Source: Vitis vinifera (taxonomy: Eukaryota; Streptophyta; Magnoliopsida; Vitales; Vitaceae). From it: DNA of 64,000 bases. Positions 58,721-64,000 of this stretch are shown piece after piece; position 1 is the first letter of the stretch; each line of letters begins with the position of its first letter. The notes beneath the pieces were generated by a model. It was given only the letters and a program-made list of their open reading frames with translations. It was not told where the DNA came from and did not search any database. A program made the translations under genes and the position numbers. The stretch covers positions 4,115,001 through 4,179,000 of the forward strand of contig NC_081813.1 of NCBI RefSeq assembly GCF_030704535.1. The letters run 5' to 3'.

Positions 58721-60696
58721 CTGGTTTGGAGAATTGAGGTTGAAGAAGAAGAATAATTTTAGAGGAGGATAGAAACAGAGAAAAGGAAAGATGGGATATG
58801 AGGTAAAGTTTTGGATTGATGCTGCATAAAGAGTTTCGGTTTTGGTGCGCGTGTGCACGCGCTGGTGTGGGTGATGGGGCGTTATATGCAGAGGAGGTTC
58901 GCCTCTCCTTGCTAACACTTGGCAAAGTGAGGGGGCTTTATGGGTGATAACGCGCCACCTGGAGGTGCTGAATACTTTTCCCCTGTCTGTTTGGAAAGAA
59001 AGAAAATGGAAGCGGGAAAGAATATTAAGTACCCTTTGTTTGGCTATTATCACTTTCTGTTTTCTTTCCATCTACCTTCTCGACCGTCTTTTAGTCCTAT
59101 CACCAACTATTCATATAAATTGTTTATTCTTGAAATTCTGAAAAAGAAAAATAATTTAATAAATTAAAAAATAATAATAATTCCAATTAAGGATCCATAT
59201 TTTCTTTCTTCTTGGGTGGGTAAGTTTCGTTTACTTTTCTTTTTCTTTCCCAACTTAGTCCATAAGCAATCTTCTTCATTATTAACTGATAGGCACGTGA
59301 AGATGGATGCTTTATTTGGACTCTTTTTCAACAAAAATAAAAAATAAAAAAATAAAAAATAAAAAATAAAAAATTCTTATAAGATGTTTAGTAATAGGAT
59401 GAACCTTAAGCACGATACTTATATTTAATATTATAATTTAAAATTAATATTAATTTAAATATAAAAGCTAATATTAATTAAAAGTCTATTTTATTATGTT
59501 TATTTTTAAAAATTGTTTTTTATTTTTTAACTTAAAAATAGTTTAAAAAAAAACATGGCTAAACAGACTTATGTTTAAAAAAAAACTAATAAAAATAATT
59601 TTTACTTGTTTTTTAAAAATAGTTCTCAATTTCACTTTGTTTTAAAAATTGTTTCTAAATAATAACAACAAAACAGTGTTGAAAAATTTTTAAAATGATT
59701 TTTTATTTTAAAAAACAGAAAACCGTTTTTAAATCATATGACTAAGCATGAGTTATAACATTATTTCTTTAGTGGTTTAGAGAGAACAATTTACAAAAAG
59801 AAAAAAGAGAGTGCTAAGAGAAACAAGGTTAGAATTGTTTTCTTAGGAGTGAATCTCTCCTTTACACTCCATTGTATTTTTTTTTCCTTTTAAAAATAAA
59901 AATTTGAAATTACAATTTTGCCTTCATCTTCTTCATCAACCTCACCAGTCCAAAACTTCTAACCAATGCTGTGGGGCTCAAAAATATTCATGAGGCATTG
60001 TGAATGGAAGAAGGTGATCTCCATTAGCGTTATATTATTAAAAGGGATAAAATAATATCGTATCTTTTAAACCTAAAATATATTTATTTTGATAAAATAA
60101 TTCTGATTTTTTTCGTAAAAAGATAATATTTTTTTATATTAAAACTTACCTATAAATAATCTAAAGATTGAAGGATATTTATGTAAAAAAAGAGTTATTT
60201 ATCAAATTCGAACATTAGATCATTTTATCATTTTTAGTCAATTAATTTTGGATCATTTGATAAAAGGGGTGAAATAATCCTCAATATTAAAGTTGACTAT
60301 CTTTTAAACCCTTACATGTAAATAATCTAAAAATGGAAGGACATTAATGTAAAAACATAGATTATTTTTAAAATTCAAATATAAAAGGGATTGAAATTAC
60401 AAAATTTACATCATTTCATCCTTTTAATCGATTAATTCTTTTTTTAATTCTCCTTAAAAATATGCAATTTCTCTCCTGTCCCTCATGCTCTGAAATTTCC
60501 ACTCAAAATGTCACTTTTACCCTCATTATGCCATGTGCTTTGACTTCAAATTGCCATGCTTTTTAATTTGATTGATGGGTGTATATATTCATATACCACA
60601 AGCATTTACAGTATCTCTCCATTGAGAGCCATTCAACCTCAAGTTCCAAGGTCCATAAGCTCAATCACTCTTCCTCCCGCACTGCAGTCTGCAGCC
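58721..60696. other. divergent upstream regions and AT-rich repeats between two small genes
   Basis: Left: leader and promoter of the minus-strand CVCSPT gene, up to about 59150. About 59470-59760 is a MITE-like block with TTAAAAATTGTTTTTTA and AAAACCGTTTTTAAATCATA. About 60045-60415 holds two diverged tandem units sharing AAAATAAT, TAAATAATCTAAARATKGAA, GGAYATT-ATGTAAAAA and ATCATTT. The right end is the promoter and leader of the next gene. Confidence 0.4.
60582..60589 (+). promoter_or_regulatory. TATA box of the small gene at 60.7 kb
   Basis: TATATATT about 115 bases upstream of the ATG at 60697. A start near 60612 would exclude the in-frame Met at 60556, supporting the shorter protein. 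Confidence 0.45.
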
Positions 60697-60999
60697 ATGG
60701 ACATCAAATACTGCTGCAGTTCAGGCAATGAACGCATCATCAGCGACTGCCATGGCTTGTCCTCTTTCAACTTTCTGGCCAGTGGATCAAGGGCACACAG
60801 GTGGAGAATGCTGTGGAGAAGAATTAAGAGAGAAAAGAAGAAGCTGTTCAATTACCCAACTCCAGTGCATGCCCCTTATGATCCCTACACCTACTCTCAA
60901 AACTTTGATCAGGGTCTGACCTGGGCTGATCCAGATAATGCGTCTCGCTCCTTCTCTGCTAGGTTTGCAGTTCCCTCTAGAATTTTTGAGGAGAGTTGA
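60697..60999 (+). CDS. small plant protein, family not recognised (YDPYTYSQNFDQG motif)
   Basis: Single-exon frame of 100 residues starting MDIKYCCSSGNERI. A basic block WRRIKREKKKLFNY lies in the middle, and the C-terminal third reads YDPYTYSQNFDQGLTW, then DPDNASRSFSARFAVPSRIF. The tail looks like a conserved plant motif to me, but I cannot name the family. Cys-Cys near the start and the basic stretch could allow membrane or nuclear association; that is only inference. The frame also runs upstream to a Met at 60556, which lies before the TATA box and is probably not used. Confidence 0.6.
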   Translation: MDIKYCCSSGNERIISDCHGLSSFNFLASGSRAHRWRMLWRRIKREKKKLFNYPTPVHAPYDPYTYSQNFDQGLTWADPDNASRSFSARFAVPSRIFEES

Positions 61000-63330
61000 G
61001 TGGTGGGGTTTCATGGAAGATATGTATATGAGCTGTGTATTTTGATCTTTGATCATGGAAGCTGAGGATCAGTTTAGTTGTTAATTTGCTTAGTTTTCTT
61101 TAGGGTTTGTATTCTTTTTTCTTCTGATCATCAAGTGTGTTTTCTTTGTCTTCTCCTCCTCCTCCTCTCTTACTTCACAAGCAAGTGAAGGTGCCTTGTT
61201 TTGGACTTTCTTCATTGAAACTTTTTCCCAATAGAGGTAGAAGGAAACAAGGAAAAGCAAAAGGAATCTACTCCATTTGTTTTTTTGGTTTTCTTTAGAC
61301 TTATCTCACATCACATGACAATAGTAAAGGTCATGGGAAAGGAAAATCCATGTGCAGAAGAGAATATACATACAACTACCTGATATATTATTCCACACTG
61401 AAGTTTCTGAATTATACTTTCTCTTTAAGAACATTTCCTAATTCAAAAAAAAAAAAAAAATTTAAAAATTACTTAATTTTTATATTGAGGGGATTGGGAT
61501 TTAGGCATACAAGCAGGTGTATGGGTTACAACTGTGTTGGGAACTGAGTGCTCGTGATCTTGCAGGACGTGGGTCTTTAACTACCACAGACAGATTTGTC
61601 CATCAAAGTACACATCTACATGTGCTGCACTTGCATACAAGATCACAGTGGAAATCAAATATTGCAGGGTTAATCACTATAATGCCCTTTTAATGCTAGC
61701 ATTTCTGTGTCCAAACCATTTTTCTAGGGGTAGAACTGACCCAAACAAGTGTGTTTCACACAACACAATCATTCATTTATTCATTTATTTATTTATTTAT
61801 TTTCTTCTTTGAAACACAACTCATCTGGTCAAGCATATCTCCTACAGAAGGGCCTAGTTGTCTCATTAATAATCATATGTTCAGCCACATCTTAGAGGGC
61901 TCTCTCTGCCCCACAAATGAGGCCTACCATACCTTTATGTGGGGTTCTTTTATGGGGCTCTGCCCAACACCCTCATGAAATATGGGGTCATCTTCAAAAT
62001 TTTGGGGCTCTGGTTACCGTTTTCCAATTTATTGTATTCTTCTATGGTAGATAATTTACCGGGGATCGGCCTGAATGACTCAACTACTTCAGTCGGTTTG
62101 GTGGCATGTGTAATTGCACATCGTGGTACACGCCGGTTTAATCATTGAATGCTGCATTAAACATGCCAACTTCTCATTACCGAATTTCAATTTTAGTCTC
62201 GGGCTGCATGACATGATCGACATGTCGTATGCGAGTTTCTTAACGTTGACATAATCCAAGGCTGCTTTGTTATATGTAGACGATGACTATGATAATAAGA
62301 TAAGCTTAACGAGTGTAATATGGATGAACCTTTTTATGGGGAGCCCACAAAGTGAGGATGGGGATCCTTGAGGGCACTTACACCAGCCATCCATAAGATG
62401 TAGACTGCCTTTAAGAATTGTGTGGTTGTGTTAGAGTAGAGATTTGACGGCCTCAGTTGCTTAGTTAAAGGCATCTTCTTGAGTCTTTCTGGGGCTTGGT
62501 ATTGGGGACAAACAGTCAACCTGAAAACAACAAAAGATTGGGTCCAGAATGATCGACTTGAATCTCTCACTATCTAGCAGGCCTTGTGGGTAATAGAGAA
62601 CGCGAAAATGGTCCAAAATCCCTCCAAGTATTGGTCCCCCAAGTCATTGAATGAGCTCTAGAGTTTGGGGTGCCTCATCAAAAAGCTCATTTCATCCATA
62701 TCAGCTATACTCCACAAACCATTCATCAATTCTCACCTACTACATTTATGTTTTCCTCTTCCTATAAGGACATGTTCTTGGCAGCAATTATAGAAAGTTG
62801 CACAAAACATTCAATGTTCAACAAAAATGTGTCCCTCCAATATGTTAGATTCAATTGCTATATGCCAAATGTGAAAAAAAGGGGATGAGAATCAAACGCC
62901 TCATTCAAAACTCTCTTTCATCTGTCTTTGCCTAAAAAGTTTTCCATCGGTTTCCTGCTCTGGTTGAGAGCAATAAATCAAGCACTTTAAACTGCAACAG
63001 ATCCAACCACATGACCAATTAGACTCAGTACTCACGGTAGATTTCACTGTCTGATGATAATTCCTTGGATTTTCACAAGCACAAAATCCAGTATGAGATC
63101 AAATCTGCAACTTGATGATAATAGAGCCTATAGATTTGATAACTATCTGGACTTAACCACTTGTGAGTTGGGAAGAAAATCAGAATACTTGACAGAGAGG
63201 GATAGAGAGAGAGAGCGAGAGGGGGCAGAAAACTCAGACATTAATTTGTGTTTCAGAAATGGTCTAAACATGGATCTCAATGTAGTACTCAAAAGTTATG
63301 ACTGTAAATAAATAACAGGAACTGAAATGG
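61000..63330. other. intergenic region, no gene seen
   Basis: Starts with the 3' UTR of the 60.7 kb gene. A TTTA repeat lies near 61772-61801. A moderately GC-rich stretch at about 61830-62640 has unassignable frames (for example 62570-62334, minus) and looks like old repeat or gene-fragment DNA. A GA-rich run lies at about 63193-63228. No RNA gene was recognised. Confidence 0.35.
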
Positions 63331-63549
63331 AAGCAATTCATTACAAGGGGGCATCTTTATTTCTGGGCAAAAAGGCAGTACAACTTTTGTTCTGTGACTC
63401 CAGAGCTTGGAGAGCAGCAACAACACTGAGAACAACCACATACAATAATGGCATAATGTCAGATAAATCTGACAAAAATGAATAAATATAATCAAACAGA
63501 AAAAGAACTTTCCACGGGGAAGTTGTGTATTGTTTGATGAGGGAAGGAG

Positions 63550-63999
63550 CTACAGTAGAGATAGGCCACACACGACAAGAACTGCATAGATGCTGCAATC
63601 AATGAAGATTGCACGGATGGACTGGTGCACCACTAAGCCTGTCTCCAAGACCTTCACTGCTCCTGCCCATGTCTGTGCATCTTCTTGGAACATTGCTCTT
63701 TCTCCTCCTTCAACCTTCACAAAACCCCTTCGCTTTTCAAGAACTAGGCGTCCCAGCACAATTGTTACATCAGTTAGCAGGAGCATGTAAAGAGGCCTTG
63801 AGGTTATAACGCTCTCTGAACTTACAATGTTTCTTCCAAACATTGTATAATCAATATAAGATAGAACTACCAGAAGGGCTATCATGGCTGAAGAAATGGC
63901 TCGAGTATTCTCCGAGGCCATGATGCAGGAACTTATTTGTTTAGGGGTGAATAAACTTGAATCAGAGCCCGGAGGTTCTGAAGATGGTCCTTTGACCAT
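63550..63999 (-). CDS. C-terminal part of a three-helix membrane protein, truncated by the window edge
   Basis: A frame of 149 codons ends at 63550 and continues to the right edge, so the true start is probably outside. Three hydrophobic helices are visible: AISSAMIALLVVLSYIDYTM, RPLYMLLLTDVTIVLGRLVL and AIFIDCSIYAVLVVCGLSLL at the very C terminus. Between helices 2 and 3 is a charged loop (EKRRGFVKVEGGERAMF). I do not recognise the family. An alternative is that Met at the edge is the real start. Confidence 0.6.
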   Translation of the reverse strand: MVKGPSSEPPGSDSSLFTPKQISSCIMASENTRAISSAMIALLVVLSYIDYTMFGRNIVSSESVITSRPLYMLLLTDVTIVLGRLVLEKRRGFVKVEGGERAMFQEDAQTWAGAVKVLETGLVVHQSIRAIFIDCSIYAVLVVCGLSLL

Positions 64000-64000
64000 G

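Noticed and set aside
62334-62570. 78-codon minus frame
   Set aside because: Ordinary composition but no homologous family recognised and no splice partner.
1-64000. tRNA, rRNA, snoRNA, microRNA hairpins, CRISPR arrays and bacterial-type operons
   Set aside because: I scanned for cloverleaf boxes and common plant microRNA sequences and saw none; CRISPR and operons are not expected in plant nuclear DNA.

Overview
The window is plant nuclear DNA. The genes have many short GT-AG introns, the spacers are very AT-rich, and they hold plant-type LINE, CACTA, MITE and LTR remnants. Gene content and repeat style fit a woody dicot; grapevine (Vitis) is my best guess, by recognition only and not by a database search. 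Exon models were built by eye from splice sites, phase and protein family, so boundaries inside the coding parts are good and UTRs are approximate.

Layout. 1-1.2 kb: the 3' end of an L1-type LINE and a CACTA-like terminus. 1.9-14.9 kb: four tandem minus-strand copies of a G-type lectin S-receptor-like kinase, each damaged differently. SRK-1 has a one-base frameshift in the kinase. SRK-2 keeps an open 663-codon frame but lacks the S-locus-glycoprotein segment and carries YFG for DFG. SRK-3 has lost its ectodomain and, by an in-frame exon 4/5 fusion, its catalytic core. SRK-4 is a relic. 15.5-17.4 kb: a plus-strand IQM (IQ-motif, calmodulin-binding) gene that seems to lack its last exon. 18.4-22.5 kb: a nine-exon METTL22-like methyltransferase (minus). 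23.4-26.1 kb: an IST1-like ESCRT-III regulator (minus).

26.2-39.7 kb is gene-poor. It holds degraded LTR/TRIM pieces, a short tandem repeat with a tRNA B-box-like core, AT-rich MITE families, a candidate MULE-like element with a direct repeat at its ends, and one candidate two-exon small-protein gene (33.1-33.4 kb). 39.7-44.6 kb: a DUF630/DUF632 gene of the NRG2-like class (plus). 47.0-50.5 kb: a RAB5-type small GTPase close to RHN1/RABF2 (minus). 50.9-54 kb: a probable solo LTR and other repeat-derived DNA. 55.5-58.1 kb: a two-exon LEA_2 membrane protein (plus). 58.5-58.7 kb: a small CVCSPT-motif serine-rich-like protein (minus). 60.7-61.0 kb: a small protein I do not recognise (plus). 63.5-64.0 kb: the C-terminal part of a three-helix membrane protein that runs off the right edge (minus).

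The genes do not form one pathway. Loose themes are signalling at the cell surface and by calcium (SRKs, IQM, the myristoylation-type NRG2-like protein) and endosomal trafficking (IST1-like and RAB5-type). The most informative material is the decaying SRK array, the copied METTL22 last exon lying within it, the candidate gene whose first coding exon may be only ATG, and the paired ACGACGTCGT-type motifs upstream of two unrelated housekeeping genes.
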